DNA of 36,248 nucleotides, from positions 22,330 through 58,577 of the forward strand of contig JAHFOO010000007.1 of NCBI GenBank assembly GCA_023261645.1. Direction: 5' to 3'. The position numbers were made by a program, and so were the translations under genes. The DNA comes from Candidatus Moraniibacteriota bacterium. Its GTDB lineage: Bacteria; Patescibacteriota; Minisyncoccia; Moranbacterales; UBA1568. This document shows, piece after piece, positions 25,902 to 36,248 of the stretch (its first letter is position 1; every line of letters begins with the position of its first letter). Below the pieces are notes generated by a model. It had not been told where the DNA came from. It searched no databases and worked only from the letters and a program-made list of their open reading frames with translations.

Positions 25902-26432
25902 TCAAAAAAGCTCCATCTCGCGGAAGAAGGCCAGATACGCATCGAGCCATTTTCTCGCTTCTTCACGAGAAAGTGAGAAGTCGGCCTCGTGTACGATACG
26001 ATTGCGTATCAGGTGAGCTTCTGCCAGAAGTTCTTTCGATTCAATCTGACCTTCATGGACTGTTTCGAGTTTCTCAGCCATTGTCTCTCCCTTATATCCG
26101 ATATCGGCGAGGATTTCCTCCGCAAAAGCATCCGCCTCCAAAATAGCCACTTTGTATTGCGATGGATTCTCGCCTTTGAGACGAGAGAGAATCGTTTCAA
26201 AACGTACTATGGCCTTTGACTTCGATAGAATCGGTCGCTTGGCACCATACAACGTTTTCTTGATATCCGAAGAAATACCTCGTAGCATAAGAAGCATCAC
26301 GATATCAGCAAAAAGGACGATGACATACACGAAAAGAAAAAGCTTTATCGCCAAAACAAACACGGATGTCGAATAGAAAGAAACACTGTTCTTCCATAAT
26401 CCGTTTATGAGACTCATAGTATCGATATCCAT
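25902..26432 (-). CDS. membrane-anchored protein with HEPN-like Rx4H motif, uncharacterised
   Basis: N-terminal TM (VFVLAIKLFLFVYVIVLFADIVMLLML), soluble helical domain ending AEAHLIRNRIVHEADFSLSREEARKWLDAYLAFFREM. Confidence 0.6.
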   Translation of the reverse strand: MDIDTMSLINGLWKNSVSFYSTSVFVLAIKLFLFVYVIVLFADIVMLLMLRGISSDIKKTLYGAKRPILSKSKAIVRFETILSRLKGENPSQYKVAILEADAFAEEILADIGYKGETMAEKLETVHEGQIESKELLAEAHLIRNRIVHEADFSLSREEARKWLDAYLAFFREMELF

Positions 26433-26456
26433 ACAATACGTTTAATATTCACGATC

Positions 26457-27923
26457 TCAGACAGAATGACAACGTTCATACTCTTTTTCAAAAGCATCGG
26501 CGACACAGAGAAGGGTTTCTTCATCGAACCATCTTCCTTGGAGTTGTCCACCGATCGGTAATTCTTTTCCATCCTCACTTACCGTACCTATGGGGAAAGA
26601 AAGTGCCGGAACACCGGTGAGATTGGCAGTTATCGTATAGATATCTCCGAGATACATCTTGAGAGGATCAGTAGTTTTCTCCCCAATCTTGAAAGCCGGT
26701 TCCGGAGTTGTCGGAGAAAAGATGAAATCCACTTCTTCAAAAGCCTTTTCAAAATCCTGCTTGAGAAGAGCCCGCACCTTCTGTGCCTTGAGATAATAGG
26801 CATCATAATAGCCTGAGGAGAGACTGTATGTCCCGAGCATAATCCGACGCTTCACTTCCGGTCCGAAACCGTGACGACGTGTGTCGAGGTATGTTTCGAG
26901 CAAGGTACTCTTTTCTTCCACTGAAGATTTTTCATCGTTGATAGAAAGTCCGTAACGGATACCATCATATCGGGCAAAATTGGAACTCACTTCACACGGC
27001 TGAATGATATAATAAGCAGGAAGGGCGAATGAACTGTGAGGAAGAGAAATCTCCCGAACTTCTATGCCGAGTGATTTGAAATATTCGAGTGCCTGATCGC
27101 ACAGTACCCGGATTTTCGGATCAAGGTCTGAAGAAAAATATTCTTTGGGAATGCCTATTTTTTTTCCTCGTACATCGCCTCCGAGATAGTCTTCATATTT
27201 TTTCCCGTGCCCGCTGTCAGCCGATGTCGCATCGTGAGGATCATAACCGGCAATGCGAGAAAAAACAATCGCCACATCCTCAACGGTCTGTGCAATGGGA
27301 CCGATCTGATCAAGGCTCGATGCTCCGGCCATCAGTCCATAGCGACTCACTCGGCCATACGTCGGTTTCAGTCCGACGACACCGCAAAACGCGGCTGGTT
27401 GGCGAATAGAACCCCCGGTGTCTGATCCAAGAGCCCACACAGCCTCGCTTCCTGCCACGGCTGCAGCCGATCCTCCTGATGTCCCTCCTGGAACTCGGGT
27501 CAGATCATAAGGATTCTTGGTCACCTGATAAGCGCTGTTCTCTGTGGAAGAACCGAGTGCGAACTCATCCATATTCGTCTTACCGAGCATCACGGTATGC
27601 ACTGCTTTCAATTTGGCGATAACCGTCGCATCATACGGCGCGATGTAATTATCGAGGATTTTGGAAGCGGATGTAGCCCTGATGCCTTCCATAAGTATAT
27701 TATCCTTGATGGCACCAGGAATACCTGCAAGCAGATCTATCGTTTCTCCCCGTTTCAATCGTTCATCCACGATAACTGCCTCTTCGAGCGCCTGCTTTTC
27801 GAGCACCGTCAGATACGCCCCGAACTCACCATCTTTTTCTTTGATGGTTTTCAGATACTGCTTGGCGAGATCGACAGCGGTGATTTCCCCTGCCACCAAT
27901 TTGTTGTGTAATAGACGAATCAT
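26457..27923 (-). CDS. gatA: Asp-tRNA(Asn)/Glu-tRNA(Gln) amidotransferase subunit A
   Basis: [20 protein letters not shown]...[13 protein letters not shown]...[31 protein letters not shown]. Confidence 0.97.
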   Translation of the reverse strand: MIRLLHNKLVAGEITAVDLAKQYLKTIKEKDGEFGAYLTVLEKQALEEAVIVDERLKRGETIDLLAGIPGAIKDNILMEGIRATSASKILDNYIAPYDATVIAKLKAVHTVMLGKTNMDEFALGSSTENSAYQVTKNPYDLTRVPGGTSGGSAAAVAGSEAVWALGSDTGGSIRQPAAFCGVVGLKPTYGRVSRYGLMAGASSLDQIGPIAQTVEDVAIVFSRIAGYDPHDATSADSGHGKKYEDYLGGDVRGKKIGIPKEYFSSDLDPKIRVLCDQALEYFKSLGIEVREISLPHSSFALPAYYIIQPCEVSSNFARYDGIRYGLSINDEKSSVEEKSTLLETYLDTRRHGFGPEVKRRIMLGTYSLSSGYYDAYYLKAQKVRALLKQDFEKAFEEVDFIFSPTTPEPAFKIGEKTTDPLKMYLGDIYTITANLTGVPALSFPIGTVSEDGKELPIGGQLQGRWFDEETLLCVADAFEKEYERCHSV

Positions 27924-27931
27924 ACGATCAT

Positions 27932-28219
27932 TTAGAATACTGACTTTACTTTGACGAATCCATCTTTCGTTTCCGGGACATTTTTCATCATCTGTTCTCT
28001 CCCTCTCTCTCCGAACTCTTCACACTCATCACTCCGCATCACATCGGTTCTCCCCGTGATGTGTCCGATAGGAGCCACATCATCTGTCGGCAAAGTCTCC
28101 AGTTCACGAAAGAAATCAAAAACAGCCGACAGATCTTTTTGATACTGCGGTATTTCTTCTTCCTTGAGTCCGATACGACTGAGAAGAGCAATGTGTTTTA
28201 CTTCATCTTCTGTAAGCAT
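27932..28219 (-). CDS. gatC: Asp-tRNA(Asn)/Glu-tRNA(Gln) amidotransferase subunit C
   Basis: MLTEDEVKHIALLSRIGLKEEEIPQYQKDLSAVFDFFRELETLPTDDVAPIGH. Confidence 0.95.
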   Translation of the reverse strand: MLTEDEVKHIALLSRIGLKEEEIPQYQKDLSAVFDFFRELETLPTDDVAPIGHITGRTDVMRSDECEEFGERGREQMMKNVPETKDGFVKVKSVF

Positions 28220-28231
28220 ATTTTTTGAAAT

Positions 28232-30370
<2,139 letters not shown>

Positions 30371-30396
30371 CTATGATACCTCATATTAAAAAAGAA

Positions 30397-30414
30397 AAAC
30401 AGCAGAGGCTGTTT
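30397..30414 (-). terminator. intrinsic terminator at end of pilus cluster
   Basis: AAACAGC-AGAG-GCTGTTT with T-run on the minus strand. Confidence 0.65.
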
Positions 30415-30441
30415 CTTTTCTCCAGATTTCCAATATTCAGA

Positions 30442-30978
30442 TCAAAGACCGGCATTCCCATAATCCCTCAGAGAAACAGAGGTCTGGATGTTTGCTTGGT
30501 GCGTCGCTCCCGTCCCGATTTGGAGAGAAACCGTCACTCTGCCTACACGCTGTGGACTGGATGATTGAGATTTCGTTACATTGAATACTCCTCCTGCAAT
30601 CCCTCTGGCAACTACGGTGGGAGGTCCATAGCTTCCGCAATCTGAAACTGTTGTCGCTCCACTTCTCGAAGCAACGGTGAGGGTAGTTCCTGTTATTTCA
30701 TAATCGAAACACATACTTTGTGAATAATCAATGAATCTCACTGAAGAGGCAGAAAAACTTACAATAGAACTCGTACGGAGTTCCTTGGCCATCGTATTGA
30801 TGGTGAACTGAGCGGACTCCAAGTCATTCTGTACTGTCTTCTCATAACGATACCCCGAGAAAGACTGCGTGAAAATCTGTGCTACGGCAGCTATCACCAA
30901 CACGAAAATAAACATAGAGACAACCGTCTCGATGAGCGTGAACCCTTGATATCTTTTTCCTGAAGAATGTATCACCAT
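30442..30978 (-). CDS. prepilin-type N-terminal cleavage/methylation protein (PilW/GspJ-like minor pilin)
   Basis: MVIHSSGKRYQGFTLIETVVSMFIFVLVIAAVAQIF. Confidence 0.8.
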   Translation of the reverse strand: MVIHSSGKRYQGFTLIETVVSMFIFVLVIAAVAQIFTQSFSGYRYEKTVQNDLESAQFTINTMAKELRTSSIVSFSASSVRFIDYSQSMCFDYEITGTTLTVASRSGATTVSDCGSYGPPTVVARGIAGGVFNVTKSQSSSPQRVGRVTVSLQIGTGATHQANIQTSVSLRDYGNAGL

Positions 30979-30988
30979 AAGACTGTTA

Positions 30989-31657
30989 TTATCTCCAGTT
31001 AGTAAGGGATATTTCTGTAAAAACACATTTCTTGGCAACGGTACAAGCAGTAGTGCTTCCCCCGCTGTTCGGTGGAGTGAAAAGTCCTCCCCAATAAACG
31101 AAACTCTTCACCGTCCAGGTCTCTTGTGCATTATCATAATCCACATACACATATCGGGAAAATTTCCCCGCTCCTCCAGTATGTTTGTAGAAACCGCCGG
31201 TATACGCGAGAGCATAATAGGAAGTCCCTTGTAAACTCCCTGTGCAATCCATATCTGCAGTATAATCGACGGTATAATCGATACGACAGTGTTTCTGATT
31301 GCTGAATTTATAGAAAGGATCCGTAGCATTATTGATGAAACCGTTGTCTCTCACATTACGTACCAGTTCCACGCCCTCTTGAGCCAATTCGACGGCGATG
31401 ACAGTATCGCGATTGTCAAATGATCGGTTCAAACTGCTGGAAATAAGGGCGATCGTGGTCGTCAAGCCGATAGTAAGCACGAACAAAGACAGAATCACTT
31501 CCGTTATCAGAAAGCCTCTTATTTTTTTTGCGTGCCCACACACCAAAAATCGACTCTTAGATTTATCTCTAGAGATTTTTGGTGTGTGGGTAAACATCTT
31601 TTCATTCATAGGAAACATATTCTCAACATTTTTATGGACAAGCATTGCTCCCGGCAT
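30989..31657 (-). CDS. minor prepilin (PilV/GspI-like); true start uncertain
   Basis: KKIRGFLITEVILSLFVLTIGLTTTIALISSSLNRSFDNRDTVIAVELAQEGVELVRNVRDN; annotated leader before G|F about 48 aa. Confidence 0.75.
   Translation of the reverse strand: MPGAMLVHKNVENMFPMNEKMFTHTPKISRDKSKSRFLVCGHAKKIRGFLITEVILSLFVLTIGLTTTIALISSSLNRSFDNRDTVIAVELAQEGVELVRNVRDNGFINNATDPFYKFSNQKHCRIDYTVDYTADMDCTGSLQGTSYYALAYTGGFYKHTGGAGKFSRYVYVDYDNAQETWTVKSFVYWGGLFTPPNSGGSTTACTVAKKCVFTEISLTNWR
31535..31590. repeat. 17-bp perfect inverted repeat at 5' end of prepilin gene
   Basis: CCCACACACCAAAAATC - 22 nt - GATTTTTGGTGTGTGGG. Confidence 0.9.
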
Positions 31658-32144
31658 AATCGACTACCGAACCTCCTGAATTGAGACAGACGGTGTGCGT
31701 CGAAGTTGACTTTGTCAATTGGATCGTTTTCGCAGTTGTGACCGCCCAAGGCAAAGAAAAAGAAATACTTCCCGAACTCTGGAACACTACTCCTTGTTTG
31801 AGTGCATACGTAGCAACAAGAGTAGAACTACCCGTACATGCCGATCCATTCTTCGCTACAGCATCGAGATGATAGGCTGAACCGGACCACGTCACGTTGA
31901 AACTACATACCACCCCGCTCCCCACCTGCTTACCTGTCAGAGCATAGTTCTGTGCTTCCTTGAGTACACTGGCGAACTCACGAGCATTCGTCTCAACTTC
32001 TCTTTGTGTACGTCCATTCCCGAGAGAAACAACGATTATCGAAGTCATAATACCGACGATAGCTATGACTATCACCATTTCAATCAAAGTGAAGGCTTGT
32101 ACACTTCTCTTTTCAATTATTTCAGACATTCGAGTGTGTAACAT
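31632..32144 (-). CDS. prepilin-type protein (GspH/FimT-like)
   Basis: VQAFTLIEMVIVIAIVGIMTSIIVVSLGNGRTQREVETNAREFASVLKEAQNYALTGKQ. Confidence 0.8.
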   Translation of the reverse strand: MLHTRMSEIIEKRSVQAFTLIEMVIVIAIVGIMTSIIVVSLGNGRTQREVETNAREFASVLKEAQNYALTGKQVGSGVVCSFNVTWSGSAYHLDAVAKNGSACTGSSTLVATYALKQGVVFQSSGSISFSLPWAVTTAKTIQLTKSTSTHTVCLNSGGSVVDYAGSNACP

Positions 32145-32190
32145 TTTGATATTTTTTTAGTATCGCTTCCCCACCTATTCTAGCAGAAAA

Positions 32191-32982
32191 CTACAAAAAG
32201 AAAAGCTGTGAGAAGACAGGGAAAGCTTTCGGCAGAAGAAGAATGAGTATCACACCGGCCACGAGAAACGGTGCGAAAGGTATCTGACTCTTCAACCCTT
32301 TTTTCTTATACGCGATAGAGAGCAGTCCGACGATAGCACCGAGTCCGAACGAAAGCGTCAACATAGGAAGGACGAGAGGCAATCCCACTATCAATCCGGC
32401 AACAGCTCCGAGCCACACGTCCCCCCAGCCCATCCACGTTTCATGAGACATCCACACCAGAAGAAAGAAAAAACCGCACACAACCGCCCCACCAAGGAGT
32501 CCATACCAAAGTTGAGAAGAAAAGAATGCTTCTCCTGAGAGGAAAAATGAGCTTACAAAAAAAGAGAGTGTCAAAACGGCACTTACGATAAGCAAAGAAA
32601 GCGGTATTTCCATATAGCGCAGATCATACACTCCAATGACGAGGAGACAGCTCACGATACCGAGAAGCCACCCGGTTTCCATCCACGAAGACACTACTTC
32701 CGGAGAGAAGAAAAAATACCCGATCAGAGCGAAGAGAAGTCCTGTAATGAATTCCAGAGTAGGATATTGCCAAGAGATCTTGGTCTCACAATCTCTACAA
32801 GCGCCACGAAGGAGGAGGAAACTCACCAGAGGAACATTGTCATACCAGCGTATCTGATGCTTGCAGTTTCGACAAAAAGAGCGACCCAAAAGTGTTTCAG
32901 CGTCTTTCAACCGATAGACCAACACATTGAGGAAGCTCCCGATAATGAGACCAAAAAGAAGAAAAAGAATAATAAGCAACAT
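32191..32982 (-). CDS. pilD: prepilin peptidase (A24 family, with N-methyltransferase-type CxxC...CxxC domain)
   Basis: GSFLNVLVYRL...CRNCKHQIRWYDNVPLVSFLLLRGACRDCETKIS...GVYDLRYMEIP...GWGDVWLGAVAGLIVG. Confidence 0.95.
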   Translation of the reverse strand: MLLIILFLLFGLIIGSFLNVLVYRLKDAETLLGRSFCRNCKHQIRWYDNVPLVSFLLLRGACRDCETKISWQYPTLEFITGLLFALIGYFFFSPEVVSSWMETGWLLGIVSCLLVIGVYDLRYMEIPLSLLIVSAVLTLSFFVSSFFLSGEAFFSSQLWYGLLGGAVVCGFFFLLVWMSHETWMGWGDVWLGAVAGLIVGLPLVLPMLTLSFGLGAIVGLLSIAYKKKGLKSQIPFAPFLVAGVILILLLPKAFPVFSQLFFL

Positions 32983-33029
32983 AACACAAAAAATTTATAT
33001 TTGATCCACTCTGTACTATATCTATATGA

Positions 33030-33058
33030 AGTATATCATAAAATAAATTACTCATCAA
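33030..33058 (-). promoter_or_regulatory. putative promoter for pilD and minor pilins
   Basis: Minus strand TTGATG-17 nt-TATACT. Confidence 0.5.
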
Positions 33059-33171
33059 TACTTCTAGAGCGACAACTTTCGCTGGGATGGAACATTTCTG
33101 TGTATCTTTGAGAAAGTCCTTCCGGGTCCGCCCCATTTATGAAGACATATCGTCTCCATCTGGATGATAAA

Positions 33172-33201
33172 CAAAGAGCAGACATCTGTGTCTGCTCTTT
33201 G
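33172..33201 (-). terminator. strong hairpin downstream of second pilin gene
   Basis: CAAAGAGCAGACA-TCTG-TGTCTGCTCTTTG, 13-bp stem; only weak T-run. Confidence 0.6.
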
Positions 33202-33255
33202 CTAAAAATATACCTAATCCATTCTCTAATTTCTGCACTGATCTGTAAAATTCTA

Positions 33256-33621
33256 CTACAAACAAGTAGAAGGGAAAACAGCACCAGTATTTGTCGAGGC
33301 AGAACCAGGAGAACAAACTACAGGTAATGTCTTGACCGGAGTAGCTGTCATTGAGAATGTACCAGCACCAGTCGGGCCACAACTCTGACTACCGATTGTC
33401 CATGTCACATTAGATGTGGCAGCAGGAGCAACTATACTAGCTGAATCACACATAATAAGAAACCCAGCAGTCGCACCAGCGACCTCCGACTTAAAAGCAG
33501 CAACATTCGCTTTCCCTCGAGCACTGCTCAAACTCACCAAGACGATCGATGCCAAAATACCGATAATGGCGATAACAATCAAGAGTTCGATAAGAGTAAA
33601 TCCTTTTAATATTTTTTTCAT
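33256..33621 (-). CDS. type IV pilin, paralog 2
   Basis: MKKILKGFTLIELLIVIAIIGILASIVLVSLSSARGKANVAAFKSEVAGATAG; SD AGGAGGTGA. Confidence 0.9.
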   Translation of the reverse strand: MKKILKGFTLIELLIVIAIIGILASIVLVSLSSARGKANVAAFKSEVAGATAGFLIMCDSASIVAPAATSNVTWTIGSQSCGPTGAGTFSMTATPVKTLPVVCSPGSASTNTGAVFPSTCL

Positions 33622-33668
33622 ACGATTGTTCACCTCCTTTTTTAATTATTGACTTCAGTAATGAGCTT

Positions 33669-34052
33669 TTATGGGCAACTTGTGAAATCAGCACCGCTCC
33701 CTGTGGCATCCACAGCGATGGCGGCTCCCGTACATCCAGTTATGGCACTAGAAACAGGAGCAATTCCTGTGATAGTAAACTGTCCGGAACCTGTAGGACC
33801 ACAATTATTCGTTCCTATCGTAGCACCAGCCCAATTCGTCACACCAGTCGATGCAGGAAGAACAATCAAAGCATCATCACAAGCAGTAACAAAACCAGCC
33901 ACCGAACCAGAAACTTCAGCCTTGAAAGCTGCCTTCTGAGCTTTCACGCGAGCACCGCTCAAACTCACCAAGACGATTGATGCCAAAATGCCGATAATGG
34001 CGATAACAATCAAGAGTTCGATAAGAGTAAATCCTTTTAATATTTTTTTCAT
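33669..34052 (-). CDS. type IV pilin, paralog 1
   Basis: MKKILKGFTLIELLIVIAIIGILASIVLVSLSGARVKAQKAAFKAEVSGSVAG; SD AAGGAGGTGA. Confidence 0.9.
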   Translation of the reverse strand: MKKILKGFTLIELLIVIAIIGILASIVLVSLSGARVKAQKAAFKAEVSGSVAGFVTACDDALIVLPASTGVTNWAGATIGTNNCGPTGSGQFTITGIAPVSSAITGCTGAAIAVDATGSGADFTSCP

Positions 34053-34130
34053 ATGCTCACCTCCTTCATATTTTTGTTTTTGTTTTTTACCTGTTTGAAA
34101 ACCTTCGAAGAGTCTTTCAAACTTATTTTT

Positions 34131-34159
34131 ATTTTACACCCATTTCATTCGTCTGTAAA
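34131..34159 (-). promoter_or_regulatory. putative promoter for pilin genes
   Basis: Minus strand TTTACA-17 nt-TAAAAT. Confidence 0.55.
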
Positions 34160-34170
34160 TATTTTTGTCA

Positions 34171-34290
34171 ACCCCCACACCAATTGAACTTTGGTATAGA
34201 GATATATAAATTTTGTTTAATCTCTACTAGAATATATATCATCAAAAAATATCTGGTACTCCAAAGTTGAAGTTCAATTGGTGTGGGGGT
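34171..34290. repeat. 120-bp element bounded by 21-bp perfect inverted repeats
   Basis: ACCCCCACACCAATTGAACTT (34171-34191) and AAGTTCAATTGGTGTGGGGGT (34270-34290); AT-rich interior. Confidence 0.9.
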
Positions 34291-34304
34291 CAATGGTCTC
34301 TTCT

Positions 34305-35513
34305 CTACATCTGCCCGGCAATATTATAAATAGGCATAAGCACGCCCACCGTCAGAATACCCACACCGATACCGAGAATGACAATGAGCACCGGTTCCAT
34401 CAAAGCCGTCAGATTCTTCGTCGTAGCATCGACTTCCCGGCCATAAAATTTGCCGACACTGCCTAGCACCTGAGAAAGCGTCCCTGTCTCTTCTCCGATG
34501 CGAACCATCTGCGAAACGATCGAAGGAATTTCTTGTGTCCGCAGGAACGTAGTGCTCATAGCGCCTCCCACCTTCACATCTTCTGCTGCCTGCACGATGA
34601 TTTTCTTGAAAACCTGATTCCCGATGACTTCGCTCACGATGGAAAGCGCGTGCACCACAGGGATACCTCCGTTCAAGAGCACGCTCAGATTGTCTGCGAG
34701 ACGCGTGATGTAGATATTGCGAGCCAATGTGCCAATGACAGGAATTTTCAGCACGATGACTTGCCATTCCCGCTGACCCGATTCCGAACGGATATAATGA
34801 ATGAAACCTCCGATAGCTGCTATGATAGCAAGCAACACAGCCCACCAATACTGTGCCATAAAATCTCCCACCGCGATGAGCACGGCAGTATACCAAGGGA
34901 GAGCAACATTCAGATCTTTGATTAGAAGCGTGATTTTCGGAAGAATGAACGTCACCACCAAGAAACCGACAGCGAAGGCGACGGAGAGTACGAAAATCGG
35001 ATAATAGAGTGCTCCTTTGATCTTGGATGCCAATTCATAATTTTTCTCGATACTATCGGCGACGAAAGATACAGATTTATCCAAACTGCCTGATACTTCT
35101 CCGGAACGAATCATATTTATAGTAAGAGAGGAAAAAACGTCCGAGTGTTTTTCCAGCGCATCAGCGAAAGACATACCATCTTTGATGTCGTCCGAAACTT
35201 CTTTGATGATGATCTGAAAATATTTATTGTCTGACTGCTCTGCAACGGTATTGAGAGACAAAACGATGGCCACATGCGCTTCAATCAGTGTCGCTAATTG
35301 ACGGAAAAAAATCATCAGTTCTTTCTGACTTATACCCTCCCAAATCTTCTCAATACTTTTCAGAAGAGCTTGCGACTCCACTTGTTCCTTGATAGTAATC
35401 GGTGTCAGACCGTTCTTACCGAGAATTTTGGCGGCAGACTCCCAGTTCATCGCCTCGATAATCCCTTCTCGTATCTGTCCGGCATCATTTTTTGCTTTGA
35501 ATAAAAATTTCAT
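34305..35513 (-). CDS. pilC: type IV pilus inner-membrane platform protein PilC (type II secretion F family)
   Basis: FFRQLATLIEAHVAIVLSLNTVAEQ...MSFADALEKHSDVFSSLTINMIRSGEVSGSLD...IARMVRIGEETGTL-like C-terminal repeat. Confidence 0.95.
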   Translation of the reverse strand: MKFLFKAKNDAGQIREGIIEAMNWESAAKILGKNGLTPITIKEQVESQALLKSIEKIWEGISQKELMIFFRQLATLIEAHVAIVLSLNTVAEQSDNKYFQIIIKEVSDDIKDGMSFADALEKHSDVFSSLTINMIRSGEVSGSLDKSVSFVADSIEKNYELASKIKGALYYPIFVLSVAFAVGFLVVTFILPKITLLIKDLNVALPWYTAVLIAVGDFMAQYWWAVLLAIIAAIGGFIHYIRSESGQREWQVIVLKIPVIGTLARNIYITRLADNLSVLLNGGIPVVHALSIVSEVIGNQVFKKIIVQAAEDVKVGGAMSTTFLRTQEIPSIVSQMVRIGEETGTLSQVLGSVGKFYGREVDATTKNLTALMEPVLIVILGIGVGILTVGVLMPIYNIAGQM

Positions 35514-35694
35514 ATCCTCTCGTGAAACTTCGGCAACTTCCTTACAAGTTGCAGAAATTCGAATTAATATAATTTAGTATGCTCGTATTACTTGCATTAT
35601 TTCTCCATTTACTTCAAACTTTGACCAAAAATCTCTACCTATCTATCATATTTCATAATTTCGACATTTCAACTTATATATGCTTTATATACGC

Positions 35695-36248
35695 TCATCC
35701 TTTACTCATAAGCATCTGGAGATACTCACGATTCTTGGAATACGTAAAGGCATCATTGACAGAAATAAGCCCTCTCCGTACGAAATCAGCCAAAGCTCGA
35801 TCCAGCGATACCATCCCCTCCTTGAGGCCGGTTTCGATAACAGAATCCAACTGCTGGATCTTATTTTCCCGTATCAGATTCTCGACAGCATGATTCTTGA
35901 ACATAATTTCCACTGCTGGGATGCGCCCACCACCGACACGCGGGAGCAGACGCTGTGAAACGACACCAAGAAGTACGCTCGCGAGTTGTGAACGGATCTG
36001 GTTTTGCTGATGGGATGGAAAGACATCGATGATACGATCAATTGTCTGAGCGCTATCATTGGTATGGAGTGTCGCGAAAATGAGATGTCCTGTCTCTGCT
36101 GCCGTCATTGCAGTGCTGATAGTTTCCAGATCGCGCAACTCTCCAAGGAGGACGACATTCGCGTCCTCGCGGAATACTGCACGCAAGGCATCCGGAAAGT
36201 TTTTTGTATCACGTCCTATTTCACGCTGGTTGATGATGCAACGATCCT
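35695..36248 (-). CDS. pilT: type IV pilus retraction ATPase PilT, C-terminal part (runs off right edge)
   Basis: ...CIINQREIGRDTKNFPDALRAVFREDANVVLLGELRDLETISTAMTAAETGHLIFATLHTNDSAQTIDRIIDVFPSHQQNQIRSQLASVLLGVVSQRLLP. Confidence 0.9.
   Translation of the reverse strand, partial: DRCIINQREIGRDTKNFPDALRAVFREDANVVLLGELRDLETISTAMTAAETGHLIFATLHTNDSAQTIDRIIDVFPSHQQNQIRSQLASVLLGVVSQRLLPRVGGGRIPAVEIMFKNHAVENLIRENKIQQLDSVIETGLKEGMVSLDRALADFVRRGLISVNDAFTYSKNREYLQMLMSKG

Noticed and set aside
34171-34290. Complete insertion sequence
   Set aside because: Only 120 bp with no ORF; could at most be a MITE or regulatory hairpin.

Overview
The window looks like a chromosomal segment of an ultra-small-genome bacterium, probably Candidate Phyla Radiation/Patescibacteria, Parcubacteria-like. 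That placement is inferred from gene content and protein style; no search was run. It uses the standard code, with TGA as stop. Most genes are core functions: dnaX (partial), tRNA-Gln, dnaE, smc-rnc-nusB-rpmF-rnhB, rpsP, rplJ-rplL, miaA, gatB, gatC-gatA, ligA, secE-nusG-rplK-rplA, a dTTP-synthesis cluster (CYTH-dcd-thyA-folA-dNMP-kinase-like) and a type IV pilus locus running off the right edge (pilT-pilC-two pilins-pilD-three minor prepilins). No CRISPR array, transposase or prophage was seen. The best leads are: (i) a 166-bp near-perfect direct repeat that forms the whole spacer before both nusG and rplK and encodes the same 17-aa uORF ending 6 nt before each start codon; (ii) a GC-tract palindrome (ATATACCCCCTAGAGGTATAT), resembling a CsoR/CstR-family operator, placed exactly between a consensus -35 and -10 in front of a peroxiredoxin; (iii) short AT-rich or palindromic repeat words that also sit in-frame inside dnaX, miaA and ligA, including an (AAATTGG)n heptamer tract inside ligA; (iv) two long inverted repeats in the pilus locus; (v) a membrane-anchored protein with a HEPN-like Rx4H motif; (vi) an apparently hinge-less SMC; (vii) an alkyltransferase-like protein with PFHR in place of PCHR. 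Functional claims are inferences unless stated otherwise.
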